From positions 13,534,993-13,598,992 of the forward strand of contig NC_023754.2 of assembly GCF_000499845.2 (NCBI RefSeq): 64,000 bases of DNA, written 5' to 3'. This DNA comes from Phaseolus vulgaris (lineage: Eukaryota > Streptophyta > Magnoliopsida > Fabales > Fabaceae). Shown here in pieces: positions 12,657 through 25,085 of the stretch (position 1 is its first letter; each line of letters opens with the position of its first letter). Under the pieces are notes generated by a model. It was given only the letters and a program-made list of their open reading frames with translations. It was not told the DNA's origin and did not search any database. The translations under genes were made by a program, and so were the position numbers.

Positions 12657-13808
12657 CACTACAAGAAAATCACTAAATAGCAACCAAATTTAGAGACAAA
12701 AAAATACTTAGTCACTATATTGACTAAATTAGACATTATTTTAGAGACTAAAAAATTATTGGTATTTGATAAGTGCCTAATTTCAGTAATATTTCATATT
12801 ACAATATAGGCACTTATGGGTATTAATTGTTAAACTACATATTAAATAATCCTTAATTTATGAATTTATACATTTTTACATTTTTTATGATCTTTATTTT
12901 GAATGAGAACATTTTATTCCCAATTTTGGTGTTAATTTCATGTTTATATGGAAGAATGGAGATGATTGGCTTAAAGAGAATAATTTTTTTTGTCAGCAAA
13001 GAATTAATTTAATTAAAAGGAGATACTTCAGGGGTATCTCAACCCGTTTACAATTAATCTAGAACGGGCAACACTTCCCTTCCTAAAGCTGCCTAACAAG
13101 GACGACTTCATTCTACACCTAAAACAGGTACTTAGCCTAAGAAGTTCATAACCAAGAGGAGTTAAACCAAGTCTTCCAGTTTACACTTGTAGATTGACCA
13201 AAAAACAGAGTCTTCACTTGTAGATTGACCAATTCCTGACATTCCCCTCAAGCGCTGCATAAAAAGGATCTTGCATCACAATGAATCTTCTAGATCTTCC
13301 AGCAAAAAAACAGGAAGCTAAATTCCTAATAAGATGATCTAAAAGGAGAAAGTTGGAAGGCCAAGAACGCACAAAAAGAGCAAAAAAGTCCAACTCAGTA
13401 GCGAAGCGAGAGTGCCCTAGAAAATTAGGTTAAATAAGGGGCTAGAGGTTCAACCTTAGGGTGCCAGATTGATAGGAAAACACCATTGAGTGAATTGTAA
13501 CAAATTGGGAAAATGGAATGTGTTAGAAGTATACGTGACTAATTCTACCATTTGGGATTGGGAGTAATTTGTTCAAACTCTTATGTATTGAGGTGATATT
13601 TAACTATGATATAATATTTTGTTCTTCATTGATTATTGGTATTGTTGTTTTGCTTTTAAATATTTGTGACATGTTTGAGGATCTTAAATCTGACTAGGAA
13701 GTATTTTTAGGGTTCTGAGCTAAACAATAATACTTAACATATTTGAATGTTAGGAATAAACTTGAAATGTTAATTGTTATTAACGTCTGAGCTTGATCTT
13801 ATGTTTTT

Positions 13809-13842
<34 letters not shown>

Positions 13843-14541
13843 AGAGATCGATATTTAGGGAACATTCTTAAGAATTTTTTATGCGAGAAATCGATATAAA
13901 TGACTTTTATACTGACATCAATTTCAATCAAAGAACATAATGTTAACATGCTAATCAAATACATAAGAGTGAGACAAAAGAAACTCAATCCCTATTTTTC
14001 CAATTGAAGCAATTACTTTTTTTATTTGTTTTCTTGTTAATTCTTGTCATTATTCAACTTTTTATTGTTTCTGTTTATATTTAGTGAATATTGTACTTGA
14101 TAATTCAATTGTTCCTTGTGGATCTATATCCGTCCTTAGGAACAAATTATTATTCCTGATAACGCAATGCACTTGCCATAAAAAGTTATCAGTATCTAAA
14201 GTAGTTTTTATTATTAATAAAAATGTATAAAAAAAATTATAAACTGGTATCTAAATTAGCTACCAAGATTTTAGATACTAATATTTTTATTTTTAAATTA
14301 GTTTATAAAAAACTAATAAAGACTAATTTAGAATATGAAGTAGTAATTAGCTGCTAAAATATTGGTAGCTAATGGTTAGATGTCAATTTAGAAACTATTT
14401 TCTAATTTTTTTATTAATAATAGAAATTACTTTAGATACCAATACTTTTTTAATTTATAAAATGATCTTTATTTTAGTTAAATAGTAATTAATTATTTTA
14501 GTTTTTTAAATTAGTTTTTATTTAATGATTTTTTTTAAGTG
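12657..14541. mobile_element. non-autonomous CACTA element
   Basis: The left end is CACTACAAGAAAATCACTAAAT. The right end, read on the opposite strand, starts CACTTAAAAAAAATCATTAAAT, so the two termini are inverted copies. Flanking trinucleotides are tat (left) and ttt (right), compatible with a decayed 3-bp target duplication. Sub-terminal 'gataccaatttagaaact' repeats sit at 12680-12770 and 14190-14530. No transposase is visible. The interior includes a reverse-oriented LINE fragment and an AT microsatellite at about 13808-13839, followed by two copies of a 17-bp 'atgcgaga(g/a)atcgatat' motif near 13840-13900. Confidence 0.75.
12986..13420 (-). mobile_element. LINE 3' fragment inside CACTA element
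   Basis: A poly-T run with gtcagcaaag and the reverse complement of the LINE tail (gagatacttcaggggtatct, caacccg) marks the 3' end of a minus-strand LINE at about 12986-13055. The following few hundred bases resemble LINE 3' UTR, with a local direct repeat of 'cacttgtagattgacca' at about 13180 and 13216. The 5' limit is a guess. Confidence 0.45.
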
Positions 14542-14893
14542 TTTGTTGCTATAAATGTTTTGTTATATTCTGATTAAGAATTAATGATACTAAATTTAAG
14601 TTACACTTGGCATATTCTAATTTGTTACATATATGATATATGCTAAGTGATAATGTATCAACTAAATTACACGATATATTGGAGTATCTCTACGTATGAG
14701 TTATTAACAACATATGAATTGCTCTCATTTGTTGGGAGATCTAATGCAAAATGGAAAAGCTTTAGCTACTACTAGCTATATTTGTTTCAATATCTTACTC
14801 AGGTGGACAGAACCAAAATTACCTAGGAAGACACGAAAAGATGTATTAAATGAGAACTTCACACAACAACATGAGAAGATAAGTTGGAGAACT

Positions 14894-15242
14894 TCCCTGC
14901 AATGATGCTGAGGCCGTAGGTACCAAATGTTTATGGGGTTTGTACCACTTTTGTTTTTCTCCCTTTGTACGTAGGTATTGTGAAGTCATAAAGAATGTAC
15001 TTATCTGTTGTGGGGGAAGTGGTTAATGATCTAGTCTTCTCTCTTTAAGAATGCAGGGGTAGTTTGTAGTTTGGGGAAGTTCTTTATGAAGCAGAGGTTG
15101 GTTTTTAGTGATCCTGTTTTTTTGGAGGGATGTTAGGATAGTTGTTATGTCGTAATCTTTTTTAGCGTTGTATACGGGTTGGGATACCCCTAAAGTATCC
15201 CTTTAATTCATTTTAATTTTTAGTTGGTAAAAAAATAATAAT
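14894..15242 (+). mobile_element. 349-bp LINE fragment with target-site duplication
   Basis: TTGGAGAACT is duplicated exactly at 14884-14893 and 15243-15252. The insert ends with the LINE tail (gtatacgggttgggatacccc, then aaagtatccc) and an A-rich end at 15229-15242. It is a 5'-truncated LINE inserted into the copia relic. Three things support this: the duplicated target, the tail, and continuation of copia coding sequence on the right side. Confidence 0.7.
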
Positions 15243-15692
15243 TTGGAGAACTAGAGAGCAATAAACAGAATTATCTCCTTTAGCAAATTATCTATCTTTT
15301 GAAAAAATTATCTCCTTCACATAAAACCTTTCTCACAAGTCTAAACACTACAACTATACATTCTTTTGTATCTAAGACACTAATTGAAAAAAAATGAAAA
15401 CAAACAATGAATTTGGAAATGGAGGCATTGAAGAAGAATAACACTTGGAAACTAGTCACTCTACCACTTGGTAGAAAACAGGTTGGATGCAAGTGGATTT
15501 ATATGATAAAATACAAGGCCAATGGAACTATTGAAAGGTACAAGGCTAGGCTAGTAGCAAAAAGATTCACTCAAACATATGTAATGAATTGAAGACTTTT
15601 GCACCAATTGCAAAAATGAACGCGGTTAGAGTTATTTTATTCTTGACAACAAATCATCACTAGAATATGCTGAAATTTGATGTAAAAATTAT

Positions 15693-16838
15693 TGAACCAA
15701 GTGGTGTTCAAGCTTTGAAGAATCCAAATCCTTTGAAGGATGTTGAAGCCTTTGTTGTGCTTGATGTTGTTGTGCTGGTTTAGCTTAGTTCTGGGGTAGT
15801 TTAAATGTTGTAATCCACCCTTTGATTAAATCTAAAGCATAAGCATCTTAATCTTTGTGAAAGTAAAATGTTTTCAAACTAAGTTAAAACAACTGATTGT
15901 TTTGTCGAAACAACCGATTGTTTATACTTAGGTGTTTTGAGAAAAAGATTGAAAACTGTTTTTAAAAATGGTTGAACTGTTAAGTACCAAAACAACCGAT
16001 TGATTCGAGGAAACAACCGATTGTTTGTTTTGGGACCATAACAGAAAAACTGTTTTATCTTTGACTGAGCTTTAAATGTTTTAACTGCTTACGCTCCAGT
16101 CATTAAATGCTTTGACCAATCTTTTAATGCAATTTAAGAGTTTGTTAAGATTTGATAACAAACTACATCTTTGAATAAATTCAGAAAAACAGATTTGACA
16201 ATCAATCTTTGATAAGTTTTTGCTAAGAGTTTTTGAGTTTTTCAAAGAGTTGAGATTGCTAAGAGTGTGTGATTGATCAAAGTTGTGGAATATGATTCTG
16301 CTTGTATTAATTTCAGATTATCTTCTGTAACAAGTGTAATCCTTGTACTCTCTGTAAAGACAAGTTTCGTTTCTGTGTTTGCTAAGATTGGTTGTGTGTT
16401 CTTGAGGGGATCAAGATCAGCAATCTTGGTGTAGGTGTGTTGACCAAAGAGAGTGTGTTTCTTGAGGTGTTCAAGGTCATTCTCTTGGTTATTGTGTAAG
16501 TGATCAAGGTGTGATTGCTTAGTGGATTTCCTCAGGGTTTTTGAGAAGACTGGATGTAGCTCTGGATTTGGAGTGAACCAGTATAAACAACTGTGTACAA
16601 TCTCTCTATCCCTATCTCTTTAAATTCAGTTTTGTCATTTGATAACTGGTATAAACAACCGATTGTTTCGGTAAAACAACCAATTGTTTTTCCAGTCTTG
16701 TGCTTTTGCTTTATGTTTTGAAAAACTGAATTCTTAATCAAGGTTTTCTTGAAGTATTTTCATTCTAGGCTTAAAAGTTTACGAAAATCTTTCTTAAACA
16801 ATTCACCCCCCTCTCGTTTAAGGCCATATATTCTAACA
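15693..16838. mobile_element. solo-LTR-like insertion in copia relic
   Basis: The 1146-bp insert starts TGAACCAAGTGG and ends TATTCTAACA (TG...CA). It is flanked by attat and atttt, a 4-of-5 target duplication, and splits the copia RT frame at FDVKN. It has no coding region. It contains three pairs of an AACAACCGATTGTTT-like motif; starts at 15888/15909, 15991/16012 and 16654/16675 give the same 21-bp spacing in each pair. An LTR of a legume copia or gypsy element is the likely identity. The orientation was not settled. Confidence 0.65.
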
Positions 16839-18257
16839 ATTTTTTTTTCTACATGGGGATCTTGGAGAAATATACATAAAGGTACCACTTCAGTATACAA
16901 GGATGATTGAGTCAAACAAAACATGCAAACTAAATAAGGCGTTGTATGGGTTGAAACCATAACCTAGATCATGGTTGGGAGGTTCACCAAAGTCATGATA
17001 ATATAAACATAGTCAAGGAGACCACACTTTGTTGTTTAAACATTTTGATTTAGGGGGGATAAAATTTTTGTTAGTTTATGTTGATGATTTTGTTGCGATT
17101 ATTGATAATATAAATAGAGTAATGATGAATAGAAACAACAAAGATTGAGTCAATGTCTGGCCAAAGAGTTTGAAATTAAGGCCTTGGCAAAATTAAAATA
17201 TTTTTTAAGAATTGAAGTTTTTCACTCTAAGAAAGAGATTTTTATATCTCAACAAAAGTATATTACTGGGTTATTGTAAAAAACAGGTAAAATGGCCAAC
17301 AAACTAGTAAACATACTAGTTGGTCTAAATGCAAATTTGGTAAATGCAAATTTGGTAAATATATCAAAGTCTTGTAGGAACACTTATTTATTTATCTCAA
17401 CTAAATCTGATATTGCTTTTGTTGTGAGTTTAGTAAGTCAGTTTATGCATCAACAAAGGAAACACATTTACAAGTTGCTCTTAGGATTGTCCAGTATTTG
17501 AAAGAGACATCAGGAAAAGAAATTCGCCTATTGGTTATTGCACTTTTCTTGGTGAAAACTTGGTATTGGAAAATTAAAAAGCAAAGTGCGGTAGCTAGGT
17601 GTAGTGCTAACGTAGAATTTCATGCACTCAAGGGATATGTGAGCTATTATGGCTAAAAACTATATTGAAAGACTTAGAAGATAAAATGAGATGGGCCTAT
17701 GAAGTTATATTGTGATAACAAACCTGCAATTAGCATAACTCATAATCCAGTACAATATAGTGGATAAACATTTTATTAAAGAGAAGTTTGATATAATGAC
17801 ATGATTTGCATATATCTTGCCAAGGATTTGAACAACAATAACTTTGATATAGTTATATCGAAGTTAAGAATGGAAAAACTTATTCACCAGCTTGAGGGGA
17901 GTTTTGAATTATTTTAGAAAACTTCTTATGATTATGCTAGATTAGTTTTAAATTTTTATATTTATTGGAGCTTCAATTTGTATATTTTATCTTTATTTTA
18001 GATTGTAAATCCCATAATTTGAGGAAAACTATTTTATTAAGATTAAGGATGGTAGAATTATGAGATTATTTTACCCATTTATGTATATATATTCAATGTA
18101 TGTAATGAATTTATTTATATATATTTAATGTATGTAATGAAAAGTAATAACTGAAAATTATTATCTTTTATTATCTTGTATTCCTAAGAAGGTAGAAATA
18201 CAAAAGTCAAAGAAAGAAGAGAATAAGATATTAGGAGAAGAATATTAAGGATAATAT

Positions 18258-18261
<4 letters not shown>

Positions 18262-18290
<29 letters not shown>
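18262..18290. repeat. (AT)n microsatellite
   Basis: A run of AT dinucleotides in the AT-rich sequence after the copia relic. From 18291 to about 18590 nothing else is recognisable. Confidence 0.85.
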
Positions 18291-18294
<4 letters not shown>

Positions 18295-18649
18295 TTATTT
18301 ATGTTAATGTTATAAAAAGTTATATAATTTTTTAATATTTTTTAAGTTAATATTGATTAAATTGATACTAATTTTTATTTAATTTTAATATTCATTTAAA
18401 TTAATGTTATTTTAATGTTATTTATTTTAAATATATATTTAAATTAATGTTGATCTAACTAATGTATTTTATTTTTAATATTTATATATTTGTTAACGAT
18501 AATTTTTATTTAAATTAGTTTTGGTGTAGTTATTAATCTTCGATAAGTCCTTTATTTAAACCTATTAGACTTGCAACTATTACTTTCTCACTCTTGATGA
18601 TTTGGACGATGAAAAATCACCTCAAATTTTAGCAAGAAATTAATATTTA

Positions 18650-19350
18650 TAAGGCTAAATTAAAGTCAATGTTGATTGTGCTGTCAAGGGTTTATTGGGT
18701 CTTATTATAGGTATTGGAATTTCTAGAGGTACTATGAGAGGGTTTGTTGATGAATTTTTTTTCCTTCCTTGACATCTATTTTTGTTGAATTCATGGGAGC
18801 TATCATTGCTATTGAACAAGCTCAACGGGATAGATATTATTGTTTATGGTTGGAAGGTGACTCTGCCTTAATATGTCTTGCTTTCTCTTATATGCACTTG
18901 CATCTTGTTCCTTGGACTATACGTAGTTGATCAAGTAAATGTTTGTTTTTCTGTAAAAGAATTAAGTTTAAAGTCTCACATAATATTAAGGAGGGTAATC
19001 ACTATGTTAATGAGATTGGTAAAAAATTACTAGGTGGTTTTTTGATGAGTAGAGGGGTTTGTATGACTTATTTTTTTATGGTTCATGTTTGGGTCAATGG
19101 TTAGGATTCATGTCTGTAAGTTTGGATAAAGAGGTTAGAAGGGAGCGTGATTATATAAGAGTTGATGTATCTCTGAAATACCTCTTATTTATTTGTTTTT
19201 TGTTGATAAAAAAAATCACTATGTTCATAAGCTTGCCTAGGTTCTAGGGAGTTGTTTTGTATTCCTTTGCATGTGTTTGGTATAGTCCCCCATGTTTGCT
19301 TGTTTTCTTTTTCTATTTAATGGATTCTTTCACGTGAAGACAAATGATTG
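18650..19350 (+). mobile_element. LINE RNase H fragment with nested LINE piece
   Basis: The first part translates to the C-terminal RNase H domain of plant LINEs: NVDCAVKGLLGL, GISRGTMRGFVDEF, then GAIIAIEQAQRDRYYCLWLE with GDSALICLAF. The motif aatcactatgtt occurs at 18997-19008 and again at 19214-19225. Between them are about 205 bp ending in the LINE tail and poly-A. After the second copy the reading resumes as HKLARF-like sequence. This fits a short LINE inserted into another LINE copy. Stops are frequent. Confidence 0.65.
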
Positions 19351-20920
19351 TTGAGGTCTAGACTGGCCGCCTAATTAAGATGTCATATTTCATAATGACG
19401 TCTCACATGAATTTATTAAAAAAAAATATTAATTTAATTTACTTTTAATATTTATTTAAATCAACGTTGAGTTAACTAACATTAAGTATGTTTATTTTTA
19501 GTATTTATATTATTTAAATTAAGTGATTAATATTAACTTCGTTTATATTAATTTAATTTTAATTTTAATATTTTTTTAATTTAGTATAGGTCTGGTAAAT
19601 TTTAATATAATTTTTTGAATGTATATTTAAGTTAGTATTAATCTAATTAATAATATATATATTTTTTATTTTAATACTTTAATTTTTGAAATTATTTATT
19701 TTTAATATTTATTTAAATTATTTTTTGGTCTAATAAATGTTAATTTTTTTTATTATTTATTTAAACTGCTATTGATCTAAATAATTCTAATTTTATTTAT
19801 ATGTTGTAAATGTTATTATGATTTGAAATAGAAACTTTAGATATATCTCAAATCTGATTACAAGTGTTAAAATATTATGATTTATGTGAACTTAATTTTC
19901 ACCAATAAAAATCCAAGATTTTTAATGTTCATTTTTATTTTGTAGTGGGAGAAATTTAAACTATACTAACGATTTTGGTATAGGTACTACGAAAAGAAGG
20001 AAAATGGTCAATTTATTATCATTGAGGATATATAGGTGTTAAATGGTGTGTTGATATAAGAACAAAATATAATACAAAAAATAAGAAAACTTTTTGAGTT
20101 AAGGTTAAAGAAAAAGTTGTATCTAGAATAAGTGATAAATATAATATTCTAGACAGTGTAAATTTTTGCATCGTGAAAATTTGAACAGATTAGTTTTTCG
20201 TTTAAATTGTAATAAAATGTGATGTTATTTGATTGTGTAAAGTTTCAACAATAAACTTGATTAAATAAAATACTTCAAGCAATATTTAAATTGCATGCAT
20301 TTTCAAAACTACTAAAAGCATACAAACATATGACTCAGGAATTGGGAAAGATGGAATTTGATAAATGAATTAGAAGGAAAAGTCTTAACCATTAAAATTT
20401 AAAATAATAACCAAAGGTAAATTTCATGAATTTAATAATAGAGAAAAGAGAACAAGTACCTGGAGTGAATGACTTCTACTTTCAAAGTGCCTGAAATAAA
20501 CATGGATTCATCTTAATTATTGTTTGATGCTGAAATGAATTCATTATAATGATTTAAAATGATTCAAATGACAACTTTAGAAGATTTTTAAATACATAAA
20601 AAAGTACCTGAATGAGGAGAGGAAGAAGAAAACCAAACTTGGGGGTGAAAGAAAAAGATAAACAAAACCTGTTTATAGGGAAATAGAGAATCTTCTTAGG
20701 CTTGGATAAAACTTTGGAAGTTCCCTTATTTGAAAGAGCTATAACTATCTTATATTTATCACTTTTTCATAACATTTTTTCCTTTTTCTCCCTACAAAGG
20801 TTATTCATTGCTTATTCCGTCAGTTTTTCTAAATTCGTTGAATACCAATGAAGTTCTACTCATTCTTTGCTTAAAACTAATGTCAGAATATTATTACACA
20901 TTCTTTTTAAAGTTTATGGA
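19351..20920. other. AT-rich intergenic stretch, nothing recognised
   Basis: No ORF, RNA or transposon end can be supported here. Reading frames are short and full of stops. A slightly less AT-rich part at about 20440-20700 might be old exon-like or element sequence, but no protein family was recognised. Confidence 0.5.
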
Positions 20921-21080
20921 ATGAATCGAAAAGGAAATTCTATGAAAGTTTTGTATAAGATGTTTCTTAATTGATATGAAATACTTTGCGTAGTGTAACC
21001 ACTTAGTACAAGATATTTAGAATATAACTTGGATACATATAAAATCAGATTTTATCAATAGATTAATAAGTAATTAGATT
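20921..21080 (+). repeat. direct repeat copy A (about 160 bp)
   Basis: Pairs with copy B at 22033-22199. The shared core is 'tttagaatataact(t/c)ggata', 'catataaaatca(g/a)atttta' and 'tcaatagattaataagt', with small indels elsewhere. Confidence 0.8.
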
Positions 21081-21299
21081 CTGTTTTTTTTTGGTAATTT
21101 GTTTGGTGGGGAATTTTTTCTTTGTATCTTAGTTGGAAAATCTGCACTTTGACCATGTTATTTGCTAATGTAGATTAATTTGGTTTTCTTTGTAAAGGGT
21201 TTAAGATACACACGATTATTATTTCTCATCACCTAAAATGTTAATATTATTAATATTAATAATATGTCATATGGATTTGAACTCAGGTTTTTTACTATA

Positions 21300-21570
21300 A
21301 ATACAACTTACAATCACTACTCCAAAAATTCTATAATAATAATATGATCATTATCATTATTATAATTATTATTATATGTGTATTACTATTATTATCTTCT
21401 TCATTAAAACAATAATAATAATAATTATTAGTATTTATTATTATTATTATTATTATTACAATTAATATTATTATTATATTAAAAAAATCTTAATAATAAA
21501 AATAATAATAATAATTAAAATAAAAATAAAATCTATAATAATAAAGAATAATTATAATCATAATAATAAA
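21300..21570. repeat. AAT/ATT trinucleotide-rich tract
   Basis: Interrupted runs of ATT and AAT on both strands, with no coding content. It lies between the two copies of the 160-bp direct repeat. Confidence 0.85.
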
Positions 21571-22032
21571 ATAATTATAATTTAACTACTAAATCGATCA
21601 CTAATTTGTAATAATATATTTGTATTTAATGAATGACCAATTGAATTTTGATCGTTAAATTAATGTAAATAAATTGAAAACCAAATTTGGTCAATGATCT
21701 GTAAGGATTTAGTGCTCAAGAACAAATTGCTTACTAATTTGTAAATATATATTTTTATTTAATCAGAAATTTAATTTTTATTGCTAAAGAAGTGAAAATT
21801 AGCAACAAAATTCAAATTCAATCGCTGGTTCTAAAGATTTACCGATTGAAATCAAATCGATCGCTATAAATAATTTATAATGATATGTATTTCGTGATAA
21901 ATTTAATTTTAGTCACTAAATCAATGTAAATTAACGATGAAAATTAAATCAATAATTAATTTGTACTAATTTAGTAACTAAAATCAAATCAATTACAATT
22001 TGCTATCAATTTATTTGGATAGCTAAGCTAAA

Positions 22033-22199
22033 ATGAATCAAAAGGGAATTTTTACACTTTCATAACTTTTTCATATAAGATATTTCTTATTTTTTATAAA
22101 ATACTTTAATAGTGTAAATACTTAGTAGAAGACATTTAGAATATAACTCGGATACATATAAAATCAAATTTTATCAATAGATTAATAAGTTATTAGATC
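22033..22199 (+). repeat. direct repeat copy B
   Basis: Same orientation as copy A, about 1.1 kb downstream. The sequence between contains the trinucleotide tract and 'gatcactaatttgtaat'-type sub-repeats also seen at about 46090-46350. Confidence 0.8.
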
Positions 22200-22249
22200 A
22201 TAAAAAATATAAAAACTTTAGTTATATCTCCACTTCAATATAATATTTA

Positions 22250-22530
22250 ATCATTAGCTACCAAAGTTTTAAGTAATTACTACTTTATATTCTAAATTAA
22301 TTTCTATTAGTTTTTTAGAGACTAATTTAGAATATAAAATATTAATAGTTAAAATCTAGATAGCTAATTTAGATACCAATTTAGAAATCATTTTATAAAT
22401 TTTTATTAATAATAAACAACTTTTTAGATATAAATAATTTTTTAATCTTTAAATTAATATCTAATTTAGTTAATACAGTGATTAGTTATTTTTTTTTCTC
22501 TAATTGTTATTTAATATTTTTTTTAGTGAT
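22250..22530. mobile_element. orphan CACTA-like terminus
   Basis: This stretch has the same sub-terminal repeats (gataccaatttagaaatca, ttattaataataaacaac, atctaatttagtt) as the right side of the elements at 12657-14541 and 44781-45816, ending in a decayed terminus near 22520. No matching left end is close by, so it is a truncated element or the left end has decayed. Confidence 0.5.
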
Positions 22531-23985
22531 TATTTATATATATTTTTATTCATATGATACGCATCATATATATTTGCATAATATTTTATACCACCCTCTT
22601 TATGATTATCTTACTAAGTTACGCCTTGAAACATCACTAGAAAATAAACCTTTATTTAATTCGTACTTATGTCTTTTCTAATAGTAATCCACAATTTAAC
22701 TTGTAAAATTTAAATGCAATAAAATATGACAAAATTAATTTTGAGTCTCCATTCTCTTTGTTGAGATCTTTAATATACTACTAATGATGATCCGATTGTT
22801 TTACCGTGACTAACTTTCCGGTTCGAAACTTTTTCGATTCTGATAATCCGACCTTATAATTGGTTTTTGAGTTTTTTTATAAGGATTGAGATTATCTGTT
22901 TAAAAAGAAAAAACTTTTCAAACCCGTAACGCACGAATTTGTTCCTGTTTTCTGCATTCTACATTCAGAGAACAACAATCCACAAAGCTTTCTCACTTAT
23001 TAGGTTTTTCAACTTGCATTTTAAAGAACCCACTTCCCTCTGCATTGTTATGAATACCGTATTATATTTTTTTTTATCAATAAAAAATAATGAATTAATC
23101 TTAAGAAAAAAAATACTTCAACTCATATATATATGAAAAATAATCAGACAAAAAAAGTAATTCTTACAACCAAAATTTCACAATTAGTCTATACCACCCC
23201 TCCAAATTGTAGTGCTCAATCCACATTGAAGAAAAAAATCTGAACTAGTACATATTGAGAATTGTGCTACCTTACCAAGATATGACACACACCCGAGTAT
23301 ATCCTATACAAAAAAACCATCAATTCCAATCCTATTTCAATTTATCTTGCTGACCTTAGGCAATATTTCTTGTACTGTGTGTGTCGTAAATAATGTTGGT
23401 AGGTCTCAGTTGAACATTCTTACAATGATTACTTTTCCATGCTTACTCTTAACATAGGCATATGAATACAAAGTTCCAAATTGGTATTGCCTTCAGATTG
23501 CGAACTGGTGTAGTCTGTATTAATATAGCTAACTTCATTATCATTGTCAGCCCCTGCAAGTATTGTAGCCATAGTTGATGATCCTTTTATTTTCCAGTTA
23601 CACCTACATATTATGACAGATATCTAGACCAGGAAACTGAACCAGAGGTTATAGTGACATATATGGTATAACACAAATAGTTTAGTAGAAGGACCACAGA
23701 GAAAAAAAGTCTTAAAATGCTATTTGTTACCAATCTCCACTCTTGATGATTTCGGACAAACTTTAATCCATTTGATCCACTTCGTCCCAAATCCTAACCT
23801 TTTCAACGTATAAAATAGAAAATCTCAATTCTCTAAACCATAATTCTTCTCAAGATCTAATTTAACAATTATACATTCTTCCTTTTTCCTTCTACTATAA
23901 CTTCATTTGCCATTTGCCGCTACAACACTATCTAGAAATCCTCTACCCACTACTTTAGCAACTCTTTAGAATTTTAGACACTACT
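22531..23985. other. intergenic; possible minus-strand exon at 23440-23610
   Basis: Mostly AT-rich without recognisable content. On the minus strand, 23609 down to about 23440 is open for some 55 codons, contains MATILAGADNDNEVSYI and ends in a stop. A TATGTAG acceptor-like site lies just upstream at about 23610. I do not recognise the protein, and a chance frame is possible. Confidence 0.2.
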
Positions 23986-23989
23986 TTAT

Positions 23990-24960
23990 TCTTTTTTTTT
24001 TTATCAGCAAATACTAAATATGAATAAAATGAGACACTGTCCCCACCCGTATATAAAAAGTCAAAGAGATCAAAAGAGGGCAGCAAAACTTTAAAAAAAA
24101 AACAGAAAAAAAAAACATTTTTAAAAACTACACCAGCAACTGCGTTCACAAGAAACCATCAACCAAACACAAAAACCAATCACTATATGCATCACTCAGC
24201 ATATAGGCCTGCTGCCACACTTCACCAGAGTGACCGTGAGAGATCCTGATACCACAAAAGAATCTGCCACAGCGAAATTTGCCTACTCCACTTCATTACA
24301 CAAAGCAAACTTACTCCCTTTTGCTGCACCATTCAGCTGCAAAATTTTTGTAAATGCATCTTATGAGTGAAATAGGTCTAAACTTTTCCAATTTATGCAG
24401 ATTATCAATCTTAGGAATAAGACATATAAATGAGGCATTGGTACCCTTACGCCATCTTTCAAGAGAGTGAAACACAATTTATTACTCTTATTACATCCAA
24501 CTTTATCTTATTCCAATTTTTCTGGAAAAAGTTGAAATTGAATCAAGCTTTTCTGGCCATCACATAATGATGCTTCCTTAATTTCATCCTCATTAATTAC
24601 ATCTGTCAACATCTAATTGTCCTTTACGCACATGTTAGGGAACTCTCTATATTATCCAATCTAATATTACTATTTTTCTGCTTTTGCTAACAACCCTGTA
24701 AATTTCTCAAAGATTTCTTGCTTAACCTTACGAGACTCCTCGCACCATTCACTCCCAATGTATGTCCCTTTGAACATATTTAACATTCTTCTCCATTTTG
24801 TGGTCCTATGCATTGTTTTTGTATTCAGACTTTCTCTAATCATTTTATCCATACCTTTTCTAATGCCTCAGATGAACTCCTCACATCACCCTTCACAGAT
24901 TTACTCTTACAATCATAATATCCTTTCCCATATCCTCGATAGCAATGTCTTATTATTCAA
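23990..24960 (-). mobile_element. LINE reverse transcriptase fragment
   Basis: On the minus strand the region encodes WCEESRKVKQEIFEKFTGLL (24670-24852), and further on FICLIPKIDNLHKLEKFRPI with SLI (about 24350-24430), the signature start of plant LINE RT. At the 3' side a LINE tail followed by poly-T (plus strand 23990-24060) closes the element. Frames are interrupted and most of the RT is deleted. Confidence 0.7.
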
Positions 24961-25008
24961 TCATTAAAATATGAAAAAATAAAAAACAATCAGACTGAAA
25001 TTATTATT

Positions 25009-25085
25009 TTTTTTGTCAACAAATAATTAAATAAATTAAAGAGGACATTTAAGGAGTTTTCCAACCATTACACAAGAACCAACAG
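25009..25085 (-). repeat. LINE 3' tail fragment
   Basis: Poly-T, gtcaacaaataattaaata, then the reverse complement of the shared LINE tail. A more decayed look-alike without poly-T lies at about 25155-25215. Confidence 0.55.

Larger units (their letters stand above)
14700..17904 (+). pseudogene. Ty1/copia pol relic with two nested insertions
   Basis: Copia-type RT starts with SPLANYLSFEK at about 15270, then MNLEMEALKKNNTWKLVTLP at about 15407 and KQVGCKWIYMIKYKANGTIE. It breaks at KFDVKN (about 15690), resumes after an insertion at FYMGILEK-like sequence (about 16845) and shows a YVDDF motif at about 17070. Degenerate RNase H follows to 17890, then a polypurine tract (cttgaggggagttt) at 17891-17904. 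Many stops and frameshifts are present. The relic is interrupted by a LINE piece (14894-15242) and a solo LTR (15693-16838). Sequence upstream of 14894 is probably part of the same element but is less certain. A 3' LTR probably begins with TG at 17905; its end was not determined. Confidence 0.75.

Noticed and set aside
19059..19247. 62-codon frame starting MYDLFFYG
   Set aside because: It runs across a LINE tail and poly-A, so it is not a gene.
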